A stretch of 10,008 nucleotides of DNA from an uncultured Bacilli bacterium (GTDB lineage: Bacteria; Bacillota_I; Bacilli_A; RF39; UBA660), in NCBI GenBank assembly GCA_944329255.1, contig CALVIA010000034.1, positions 1-10,008 of the forward strand, written 5' to 3'. Made by a program: the position numbers and the translations under genes. How positions within the stretch are numbered: the stretch's first letter is position 1; every line of letters starts with the position of its first letter. Positions 1 through 5,821 of this stretch are shown in pieces. Under the pieces are notes generated by a model. That model had not been told where the DNA came from. It worked only from the letters and a program-made list of their open reading frames with translations, and did not search any database.

Positions 1-185
1 TATATGCTCATTTAGATAGGTTTTTGATTAATAAAGGTGATGAAGTTGATGCAGGAACTATTATTGGTATAATGGGGGATACAGGTATTACTTCTGGTGT
101 TCATTTACATTTTGAAATTTGGGATGTTGATACCCATACATATATGAATCCTAAGAATGTATTTGAAGATGCTACAAATTATTAA
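1..185 (+). CDS. M23 (LytM-type) zinc metallopeptidase, C-terminal part
   Basis: This is the last 60 codons of a gene that begins before the window; the frame starts at base 3 and ends at TAA 183-185. The peptide opens with a YAHL motif (residues 1-4). It continues through the GDEVDAG and IGIMGDTG turns typical of lysostaphin-like beta-strand cores, and contains HLHFE at residues 34-38. In M23 enzymes the first His of HxH is catalytic and the second binds zinc. A short tail ending in a MNPKNVF-like segment, usual at the end of this domain, finishes the protein. Family members cut peptide cross-links of peptidoglycan outside the membrane. The substrate, any signal peptide and any accessory domains cannot be seen. 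A strong terminator follows at once, so the gene ends its transcription unit. Family assignment is secure; the exact role is not. Confidence 0.9.
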   Translation, partial: YAHLDRFLINKGDEVDAGTIIGIMGDTGITSGVHLHFEIWDVDTHTYMNPKNVFEDATNY

Positions 186-213
186 TATAATCTTTATATT
201 AATAATTTTTTTT
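176..213 (+). terminator. Intrinsic terminator after the M23 peptidase gene
   Basis: A perfect 15-bp all-AT stem (176-190 with 194-208) has a 3-base loop (TCT) and is followed by T's to 213. The peptidase stop codon TAA 183-185 lies inside the left arm, so the hairpin overlaps the end of the gene. Confidence 0.8.
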
Positions 214-221
214 GATATAAT
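193..221 (+). promoter_or_regulatory. Promoter of the VirD4/TraG-like gene (extended -10)
   Basis: TGATATAAT at 213-221 is a perfect -10 box (216-221) preceded by the TGn extension. The -35 (TTTATA, 193-198, 17-bp spacer) matches weakly and lies inside the preceding terminator. The predicted transcript start is near 228, leaving a leader of about 23 bases that carries the ribosome-binding site. Confidence 0.65.
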
Positions 222-250
222 AAAATTATGTATTTGGGGATGTGATTTAT

Positions 251-2362
251 ATGAAATTAAAATTTAGAGCAGAAGCAAAAGATATTTTATATTTTATTTT
301 GTTTTTAATATTTTTACTATATTTAATTGCTGTTGGTGTTGGGAATATAACTAGTGTAACTCATACAGGAGAATTAGTTGGTTTAAATCCTCTTCCAGGT
401 TTATCTGGGGAAAATCTTTTTGGTACACTTGTGTTTTTTGTTTTTACAATTGGTATAATAGCCATGCTTGTTTCTTCTTATTTTTTTGAAAGGGAAAAGG
501 GATTTGGAATTGTAAAAGAAAAGAAACAAACAGGGGGATATTCAAAGTGGGCTAAGGTTGATGATATTAAAAATGCTATTGGTGTAAAGGTTGTAAATGA
601 GTCGGATTATTCATATGAAGCAGGTGGCGTACCGTTATATTCTGAAAAAGGTAAAATATGGGTTGACGATGGCGAAAGTCATTCTTTAATTATTGGTTCT
701 ACAGGTAGCGGAAAAACATATTGTGTAGTTAATCCTTTAGTTCATATTTTAGCAAAACATGGGGAGTCAATGGTTATTACTGATCCAAAAGGAGAAATAT
801 TTGAAAATAATGGGGAATTTTTGAAAGATAGGGGTTATAAAATTGTATTACTTAACTTTCGTAATCCTCAAAGGGGAAATATGTGGAATCCACTTGCATT
901 ACCTTATAAATTATATAAAGAAGGTAATTTTGATAAATGTAATGAATTATTAAGAGATTTAGCTATAAATATACTTCATGATGAAAAAACTGATGATCCA
1001 TTTTGGCAAAATACTTCTGCGGATTATTTTGTTGCATTAGCACAAGGATTATTTCAGGATACTACTGAGGAATATATTAACATTAATTCTATTATTCAGA
1101 TGTTAACTGTAGGGGAAGAAAAATATGGTGCTTCTACTTATTCTAAAGAATATTTTAAAATGAAGGAGAGTTCTAATCCTGCATATATAAATGCTGCTGG
1201 AACTATTGATGCTCCAAATGATACTAAAGGTAGTATTATTTCTGTATTTAGACAAAAAATAAATATATTTGCTATGGCAGAAAATCTTTCTGAGATGTTA
1301 TCAAAAAGTGATTTTGATATGATGGATATTGGTAGAGAAAAAACAGCAGTATTTTTGATAATTCAAGATGAGAAAAAAACATATCATGCACTTACTACTA
1401 TATTTGTTAAGCAGTGTTATGAAAGTTTAATAGATGTTGCACAGGAGTCTGGTGGAAAATTAAAAGTTAGAACTAATTTTATATTGGATGAATTTGCAAA
1501 TATGCCTGAATTAAAAGATGTTACAACAATGATTACAGCTGCTCGTTCTAGACAAATAAGGTTTAATTTAATTATTCAAAATTTTGCTCAATTAAATCAA
1601 GTTTATGGAAAAGAGAATGCAGAAACAATTAAAGGTAATTGTACTAATATGATTTATTTATTAAGTAGTGAATTAAATGCTTTAGAGGAAATTAGTAAGC
1701 TTTGTGGAGATATTAAAGTAAAAGGCAAGGGTAAGGATAAACCAGATGAAACCAGACCTTTGATTACTGTTAGTGATTTACAACGATTAGCATTTAAAGA
1801 TGCAATTATAAAGAAACAAAGACAAGATCCTTTTAAGACTAAATTAAAAGGTGTAAATGAGTTTAATTGGAATATACCTTCATATGGTAAATCTCCTTAT
1901 CCTGAAAGACAAAAGCAAGCAATAAAAATATTTGATTTAAAAAATTTTGTAAAAGAGAAAAAGAAAAGTGAGTTAAATAATAATATGTTTGCTCCAAAAC
2001 AGGATTTTAATGAAATGCCAAAAATGCCATTTCCTTTTCCAGGTATGATGGGGCCAAGTAGAAATAGGGAAGATGAATTTGATGTTGATGAATTAATAAA
2101 GAAGATTGATGCTAAAATTGCTGAACTTGAAAAGGAAGAAGAAGAGAATAAAACTAAAAATTCAGATGGAAATGATTTATCTATAGAAGGTAATAAGGAT
2201 ATAAATGAAGATTATAATAAAGATGATTTAAAAAAGATAGTTGAACCTAATATGGATAATGCAGTTCATATTAATGAAAATATTGATAATATTATAAAGA
2301 AAATTGAAGATGAAGATGTTTCTGATGATCAATTTTTTGATGATTTTTTCTTTGATGAATAA
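251..2362 (+). CDS. VirD4/TraG-family type IV secretion coupling ATPase
   Basis: A 703-residue membrane-anchored ATPase of the VirD4/TraG/TraD family. In known systems these hexamers pump DNA or protein substrates into a type IV secretion channel. Two membrane helices (about 11-31 and 56-79) precede a RecA-like motor. Walker A is GSTGSGKT (149-156), Walker B is FILDEF with D413-E414, and TAARSRQIRFNLIIQN-type sequence follows. NMWNPLALPY and DPFWQNTSADYF match conserved stretches of the family. The C-terminal hundred or so residues are Pro/Met-rich, then charged and very acidic, ending in a DDFFFDE-like tail, as in substrate-docking tails. ATG 251 is preferred over the in-frame GTG 242 because GATGTGAT (239-246) is the ribosome-binding site and overlaps that GTG. 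The gene is monocistronic, with its own promoter and terminator. No relaxase, VirB4, VirB6 or pilin gene is visible nearby, so whether it serves conjugation or another exporter is unknown. Confidence 0.92.
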   Translation: MKLKFRAEAKDILYFILFLIFLLYLIAVGVGNITSVTHTGELVGLNPLPGLSGENLFGTLVFFVFTIGIIAMLVSSYFFEREKGFGIVKEKKQTGGYSKWAKVDDIKNAIGVKVVNESDYSYEAGGVPLYSEKGKIWVDDGESHSLIIGSTGSGKTYCVVNPLVHILAKHGESMVITDPKGEIFENNGEFLKDRGYKIVLLNFRNPQRGNMWNPLALPYKLYKEGNFDKCNELLRDLAINILHDEKTDDPFWQNTSADYFVALAQGLFQDTTEEYININSIIQMLTVGEEKYGASTYSKEYFKMKESSNPAYINAAGTIDAPNDTKGSIISVFRQKINIFAMAENLSEMLSKSDFDMMDIGREKTAVFLIIQDEKKTYHALTTIFVKQCYESLIDVAQESGGKLKVRTNFILDEFANMPELKDVTTMITAARSRQIRFNLIIQNFAQLNQVYGKENAETIKGNCTNMIYLLSSELNALEEISKLCGDIKVKGKGKDKPDETRPLITVSDLQRLAFKDAIIKKQRQDPFKTKLKGVNEFNWNIPSYGKSPYPERQKQAIKIFDLKNFVKEKKKSELNNNMFAPKQDFNEMPKMPFPFPGMMGPSRNREDEFDVDELIKKIDAKIAELEKEEEENKTKNSDGNDLSIEGNKDINEDYNKDDLKKIVEPNMDNAVHINENIDNIIKKIEDEDVSDDQFFDDFFFDE

Positions 2363-2384
2363 CACTTACAGTGTTATTTTTTTT
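2358..2384 (+). terminator. Intrinsic terminator after the coupling ATPase gene
   Basis: The stem AATAACACT/AGTGTTATT (2358-2366 with 2370-2378) is 9 bp with loop TAC, followed by T's to 2384. The stop codon TAA 2360-2362 is inside the left arm. Confidence 0.85.
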
Positions 2385-2407
2385 GCATAAAATATTATGG
2401 TGATGAA

Positions 2408-2662
2408 ATGAAAAAAATAATTATAGATATTAGAGACGATGTTTTTTATAATTCTAATCATATTCCAGACGCAATTAACATTTGTAAAGAATTATTAGAA
2501 CTTGCACCAGAAAGATATTTAAATAAAAATGATATTTATTATTTATATTGTGATAGAGGAATTTTATCTCTAGAATTATCTATTTTTTTAAACAAAAAAG
2601 GTTATAAAACTTATTCTATTCCAGGAGGTTTTAAAAAATGGAAAGAGGAAAATTTAAAGTAA
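2408..2662 (+). CDS. Small rhodanese-like domain protein
   Basis: An 84-residue, single-domain protein. It begins with a strand and IDIRDD (an analogue of the usual IDVR motif), then NSNHIPDAINI (about 15-25), matching the GHIPGAINI-type stretch of rhodaneses. The active-site loop YCDRGILS follows, with the candidate persulfide cysteine at C48, and then a helix and GYKTYSIPGGFKKW (65-78), the classic end of the fold. Family members carry or transfer sulfane sulfur, or act as arsenate- or phosphatase-like domains; the substrate here is unknown. The loop reads C-x-x-G-x-L-S, with Leu where CxxGxRS-type loops have Arg. There is no signal peptide, so it is probably cytosolic. The start is fixed by GGTGAT (2399-2404) three bases before ATG. 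No convincing promoter lies in the 45-bp gap after the terminator, so read-through from upstream is possible. Confidence 0.85.
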   Translation: MKKIIIDIRDDVFYNSNHIPDAINICKELLELAPERYLNKNDIYYLYCDRGILSLELSIFLNKKGYKTYSIPGGFKKWKEENLK

Positions 2663-2720
2663 ATAATAATTAAAATAGTTATATATATATATAAAACAAA
2701 TTTTACTTTTTATTTGAATA

Positions 2721-2750
2721 TTGAAATAAAAGATATTTATGTTATATAAT
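2721..2750 (+). promoter_or_regulatory. Sigma-A-type promoter of the rmuC-like gene
   Basis: TTGAAA (2721-2726) and TATAAT (2745-2750) are separated by 18 bp, one of the best promoter matches in the window. Transcription should begin near 2757, at the GGTGAT ribosome-binding site (2757-2762), so the leader would be very short. Confidence 0.65.
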
Positions 2751-2767
2751 GTATATGGTGATAATAA

Positions 2768-3841
2768 ATGGAATATATAATGATTTTTTTATTGATTTTG
2801 ATTTTAATACTTGTTGTAATTTCTTTATTTAAAAATATAAATGAAAGTAATATAACAGAAAGACTTGGTAAATTTGAAACAAGTATAACTAAGGAATTAG
2901 GAGAATTTAAATCTGATTTTAGTAAAAATATTAATAATGATTTTATACTTTTGAACGATAAAATTGAAGATAGACTTTTAAAAATAAATGATAAGGTTAA
3001 TGGAAGAATAGATGAAAATTTTGAAAAAACTAATAAAACATTTATATCCGTTTTAGAAAGATTGTCTAAAATTGATGAAGCTCAAAAGAAAATTGAAACA
3101 TTGTCTAGTGATATTGTTTCGTTGCAAGTAATATTAACAGATAAGAAAAGTAGAGGTACATTTGGAGAAGTAAGTTTAAATAATATTTTGTCTAATGTTT
3201 TTGGAGAAAATAATACTAAAATATATGAATTGCAACATAAATTTTCAAATGGATATATTGCAGATGCGGTATTATACGCACCAGATCCATTAGGGATAGT
3301 TGCAATTGATTCAAAATTTCCTCTTGAAAATTATCAAAATATGGTAGATAAAAATATATCAAAAGTTGAAAGAGATTTATATGAAAAGAAATTTAAAATG
3401 GATGTAAAAAAACATATAGATGATATAAAAAATAAATATATAATACCAGGAGTAACATCCAATCAAGCATTTATGTTTTTACCTGCAGAGGCTTTATTTG
3501 CTGAATTAAATGCATATCATCAAGATATAATTGAATATGCTTATAAAAATAGAGTATGGATAGCATCTCCTACTACTCTTATGTCAATGCTTACTGTTGT
3601 TCAAACTGTAATAAAGAATATGGAAAGAGATAAGTATGCTGTTATTATTCAAAAGGAATTACAAAAATTAAGTATTGAATTTTCACGATATAAAGAAAGG
3701 TGGGATTCTCTACAAAAAAGTATTGATAAAGTTACAAAAGAGGTTAAAGAGGTTAATGTAACTACAGAAAAAATTACTAATAAATTTGAGTCAATAAATA
3801 AAGTAGAAATAGATAAGTTTATAACAAAAAAAGATGAATAA
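2768..3841 (+). CDS. rmuC: RmuC-family protein (DNA recombination/limiting protein)
   Basis: A 357-residue protein with the standard RmuC layout. One N-terminal membrane helix (about 4-21) is followed by a charged coiled-coil region (about 28-120) and the RmuC domain (about 125-320). Diagnostic stretches are RGTFGE (129-134), ADAVLY with D166, AIDSKFPLENY with D181 and K183, FMFLPAEALFAEL (235-247) and SPTTLMSML (267-275). The D166...D181-x-K183 spacing resembles a PD-(D/E)xK nuclease core, as proposed for the family. E. coli RmuC limits inversion at short inverted repeats and affects genome rearrangement; a biochemical activity in this organism is inferred only. The start follows GGTGAT at 2757-2762 with a 5-base spacer. 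The gene has its own promoter and ends in a terminator shared with the convergent uppP. Confidence 0.93.
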   Translation: MEYIMIFLLILILILVVISLFKNINESNITERLGKFETSITKELGEFKSDFSKNINNDFILLNDKIEDRLLKINDKVNGRIDENFEKTNKTFISVLERLSKIDEAQKKIETLSSDIVSLQVILTDKKSRGTFGEVSLNNILSNVFGENNTKIYELQHKFSNGYIADAVLYAPDPLGIVAIDSKFPLENYQNMVDKNISKVERDLYEKKFKMDVKKHIDDIKNKYIIPGVTSNQAFMFLPAEALFAELNAYHQDIIEYAYKNRVWIASPTTLMSMLTVVQTVIKNMERDKYAVIIQKELQKLSIEFSRYKERWDSLQKSIDKVTKEVKEVNVTTEKITNKFESINKVEIDKFITKKDE

Positions 3842-3854
3842 TCATCTTTTTTTT
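3826..3854. terminator. Bidirectional terminator between convergent rmuC and uppP
   Basis: A 12-bp stem (AAAAAAAGATGA 3826-3837 with TCATCTTTTTTT 3842-3853) has loop ATAA. It has T8 on the + side, and its A7 becomes a T7 tract on the - strand, so it can stop both transcripts. It contains the rmuC stop (3839-3841) and touches the uppP stop (complement of 3853-3855). Confidence 0.85.
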
Positions 3855-4656
3855 ATTTAATAAATAAAATTGTAATAATTCCTGCAAATAAACAATAATA
3901 AACAAAGTAAATTAATTTACCTTTTTCCATAATTTTTTTAAACCATTTTATTGAAAAATATGTTACTATTCCAGCTATAATCATTCCTAAAAGATATGGA
4001 AATAAAAGTGTACTTGTAATTCCTGTTGAAATAACATCTTTAACACCCAATATCATAGTTGCAATACTTATAGGAATGTATAGCATAAAACTATATTTAA
4101 ATGCTGTTTCTCTTGTTAGATTTCTACTCATTCCTCCAACTAATGTTGATCCGCTTCTACTTATTCCAGGAAATAATGCTATTACTTGAAATAATCCAAT
4201 TATTATGGAATCTTTTAATGTCATATCTTTTTTTTCTTTATTTCCTTTAAAATCTTTTATCATAAAAAGCATAAATGCTGTAATTAGTAATGATATTCCA
4301 ACAATTTTAACTGATGTGAAGTTTTCAATTGAATTTTTAAATAATAATCCGATAATTCCAGCTGGGATTGTTCCAATAACTATCATCCATGCATATTTAT
4401 AATTTGATTTGTATTTTTCTTTTTTTGTTTTAATATATAAGAAAAAATCATTTATTATTTCTAATATTTCCTTTCTATAAAAAAATGTAATTGCTATAAA
4501 ACTTCCAAAATTAACAAATATTTCAAAATTTAAATCATTTAATTCTTTAACATTTAATATTGAATTAAATATTACCAAATGTCCACTAGAAGATACGGGA
4601 ATTGGTTCTGTAAATCCTTGAATAATTCCTAAAATAGCATACATTAACAATTTCAT
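3853..4656 (-). CDS. uppP: Undecaprenyl-diphosphate phosphatase (BacA/UppP family)
   Basis: A 267-residue polytopic membrane protein that dephosphorylates undecaprenyl diphosphate to regenerate the lipid carrier for peptidoglycan and wall-polymer synthesis. Overexpression of the family gives bacitracin resistance. The first signature is Q13-G-F-T-E17 (the (E/Q)xxxE motif), followed by PIPVSSSGH with H26. The second is PGISRSGST (163-171) with R167. These are the catalytic residues defined in E. coli UppP (Glu, His, Arg). About eight hydrophobic segments span the protein, and the length is typical. The start is set by GAGGTGA (complement of 4661-4667) four bases upstream of ATG. It is divergent from the 73-aa membrane protein gene and convergent with rmuC. 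No bacitracin-sensing two-component genes are nearby, so housekeeping expression is likely. Confidence 0.96.
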   Translation of the reverse strand: MKLLMYAILGIIQGFTEPIPVSSSGHLVIFNSILNVKELNDLNFEIFVNFGSFIAITFFYRKEILEIINDFFLYIKTKKEKYKSNYKYAWMIVIGTIPAGIIGLLFKNSIENFTSVKIVGISLLITAFMLFMIKDFKGNKEKKDMTLKDSIIIGLFQVIALFPGISRSGSTLVGGMSRNLTRETAFKYSFMLYIPISIATMILGVKDVISTGITSTLLFPYLLGMIIAGIVTYFSIKWFKKIMEKGKLIYFVYYCLFAGIITILFIK

Positions 4657-4673
4657 AATTTCACCTCTATTAA

Positions 4674-4683
4674 ATTATATAAT
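4674..4683. promoter_or_regulatory. Palindromic divergent -10 region of uppP and the small membrane gene
   Basis: ATTATATAAT (4674-4683) is a perfect palindrome. It gives a TATAAT on the + strand (4678-4683) and one on the - strand (complement of 4674-4679). Neither has a clear -35 box at 16-18 bp, so promoter use in either direction is probable but not certain. In such AT-rich DNA a chance match is possible. Confidence 0.4.
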
Positions 4684-4714
4684 AAATTTTATGTTTAATA
4701 AATAAAATTTATTA
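4680..4714. repeat. 12-bp inverted repeat between divergent genes
   Basis: TAATAAATTTTA (4680-4691) and TAAAATTTATTA (4703-4713 plus A4714) form perfect 12-bp arms around an 11-base spacer. The repeat begins within the -10 palindrome and ends at the ribosome-binding site of the rightward gene (AGGTGGT, 4714-4720). It could be an operator or a hairpin in the rightward leader. There is no T tract for a terminator. Confidence 0.45.
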
Positions 4715-4724
4715 GGTGGTATAC

Positions 4725-4946
4725 ATGTTTTTAAAATTTATTTTATTTTTAATTGGAATATTATTTACTAGTTTTGGAATTATTAATATAATTTTATATT
4801 TAAATTTGTGTGTAATAGGGTATAGTTTTTTAGAATATGTTAATTTTATAATTAGAAAGCTTGAATGTTTATGTATTATTGTTGGTATATTTTTAATATG
4901 GATTTCAATTTTTTTTAAGGGAGGAAAAAATGAAATATGTAAATGA
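4725..4946 (+). CDS. Small two-helix membrane protein, unknown function
   Basis: I do not recognise this 73-residue protein. It has two strongly hydrophobic segments (about 4-27 and 48-65), joined by a loop of about 20 residues with an acidic and a basic residue, and a short Lys-rich C-terminus, which suggests an integral membrane hairpin. Cysteines fall at C29, C48, C50 and C72. ATG 4725 is chosen over the in-frame GTG 4716 because AGGTGGT (4714-4720) is the ribosome-binding site, contains that GTG, and sits four bases before the ATG. The last 17 bases overlap the next gene, so translation of the two is probably coupled. The leftward neighbour uppP is divergent. Confidence 0.7.
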   Translation: MFLKFILFLIGILFTSFGIINIILYLNLCVIGYSFLEYVNFIIRKLECLCIIVGIFLIWISIFFKGGKNEICK

Positions 4947-5565
4947 TGTTATTTTAAATTTTCATAAAAATTATTATGATTTTTATGAATGGGAAGAAAA
5001 TGATAATTTTTTATATGTAAAAAAAATTCCTATATTTAAAGTGAGTAAAAAGGATTTAAATTTATTTAAAACATGTAAGGTATTTGTTGATTTAAATTTT
5101 ATTAATTCTATAAAAGATAAGTGTTTAATATATACGAATAAGGATGTAAATATAGTTAATTATGCATGTATATTCATGGATGATTATTCTCTTGTATCTA
5201 TTTTATTTAATTCTAAAGGAATTAGTGTTAAAAAAAGTTCTCTTCAAGTTGATGAAGAATTAGATGTACTTGAAAAATACAATAAAATAAATAAAATAGA
5301 TTTGGATATTAAAGTAATTGGAAAAGATGTTATTAATAATTTTACAAGAAAAGAATTAAAGAAGATAAAATATATTAATAGAGAATTAGATAATATTTAT
5401 AATAATTTAAATTTTGATAAATTAAAATATATTTATTTTGAATGTTTTAATGTTGATTCAAATGATTTTAATTATATGATAAAAGAAGTATATAATTATG
5501 TTAATGTTAATCTAAAAAAAATATATGATTTATTATATTTAACAAATAGTTTACAAAATAAATAA
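4930..5565 (+). CDS. DUF3603 (UPF0736, YjbA-like) family protein
   Basis: A 211-residue soluble protein with no signal peptide or membrane helix, rich in Asn, Lys and Ile. From memory of Bacillus YjbA (UPF0736/DUF3603), similar blocks occur in the same order. These are NDVILNF near the N-terminus, the FYEW (18-21) block followed by IPIFKVS (33-39), an ISVKKSSL stretch (98-105) after a YACIFMDD-like strand pair, and FTRKELKK (138-145) leading into a helical C-terminus. Family function is unknown. It is shorter than the Bacillus protein (about 250 residues) at the C-terminal end. AAGGGAGG (4917-4924) lies five bases before ATG, inside the upstream membrane-protein gene, and the two reading frames overlap by 17 bases. 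The promoter of the downstream T-box lies inside its last codons. The reading frame is secure; the family call is from recollection. Confidence 0.75.
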   Translation: MKYVNDVILNFHKNYYDFYEWEENDNFLYVKKIPIFKVSKKDLNLFKTCKVFVDLNFINSIKDKCLIYTNKDVNIVNYACIFMDDYSLVSILFNSKGISVKKSSLQVDEELDVLEKYNKINKIDLDIKVIGKDVINNFTRKELKKIKYINRELDNIYNNLNFDKLKYIYFECFNVDSNDFNYMIKEVYNYVNVNLKKIYDLLYLTNSLQNK

Positions 5566-5578
5566 TATATGATATATT
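5550..5578 (+). promoter_or_regulatory. Promoter of the asnS T-box transcript
   Basis: TTTACA (5550-5555), a 17-bp spacer and TATATT (5573-5578) preceded by TGA (an extended -10). The -35 box lies inside the final codons of the upstream DUF3603 gene. The expected transcript start is near 5585, just before Stem I of the T-box. Confidence 0.7.
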
Positions 5579-5584
5579 TTATGT

Positions 5585-5809
5585 ATGAACGTTGATAGGA
5601 GAAGTAATATATCAGATATTATTAGTGAGCTTGGTATAGTGAAAACAAGTTAATTTATGATATATGAATAACACCTGGAGTTTCCTGAAGAAATAATGTA
5701 GAACAGGAACGGTAATTCCGTTATAATTATGAGATGACTATTTTATAGTAATTTAGGTGGTATCGCGGATATATGTGTTCGTCCTTTAGTAGGAGGACAC
5801 TTTTTTTTT
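5585..5809 (+). ncRNA. T-box leader riboswitch, Asn-specific (AAC)
   Basis: The leader senses uncharged tRNA-Asn and allows asnS transcription only when charging falls. Stem I is visible: AGG 5597-5599 pairs with CCT 5674-5676, and ATATATCA 5607-5614 pairs with TGATATAT 5658-5665. Between them is the specifier loop, with GAAGTA on the left and GAATAACA on the right. Specifier AAC (5670-5672) is followed by the usual purine (A5673). An AGTGAGC-type apical motif starts at 5624. Small hairpins at 5708-5722 and 5737-5749 precede the T-box AGGTGGTATCGCGG (5755-5768). Its TGGT bulge (5758-5761) would pair with the tRNA acceptor end. AGG 5755-5757 can pair with CCT 5783-5785, which is also in the terminator arm, giving the usual switch. 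The Asn specifier agrees with the gene it precedes. Confidence 0.95.
5775..5809 (+). terminator. Regulated terminator of the T-box
   Basis: GTGTTC (5775-5780) pairs with GGACAC (5795-5800) and TCCT (5782-5785) with AGGA (5791-5794). There is one bulged G (5781) and loop TTAGT, followed by T9 (5801-5809). The left arm overlaps the sequence needed by the antiterminator, so the two folds exclude each other. Confidence 0.92.
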
Positions 5810-5821
5810 AGGAGGATTTAT

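Noticed and set aside
242..250. GTG 242 as the start of the coupling ATPase
   Set aside because: It lies within the ribosome-binding site GATGTGAT and leaves no site upstream; ATG 251 has proper spacing.
2365..2393. Promoter for the rhodanese gene (CTTACA and TAAAAT, 17-bp spacer)
   Set aside because: The transcript would start at about 2400, inside the ribosome-binding site at 2399-2404, so it could not serve this gene.
2656..2709. Possible terminator after the rhodanese gene (AAAGTAAA 2656-2663 with TTTACTTT 2702-2709)
   Set aside because: Only 8 AT-rich pairs around a loop of about 38 bases and no clean T tract; likely chance in AT-rich DNA.
4205..4402. 65-codon + strand open frame
   Set aside because: It lies entirely antisense inside uppP, which has clear family motifs, and lacks a ribosome-binding site.
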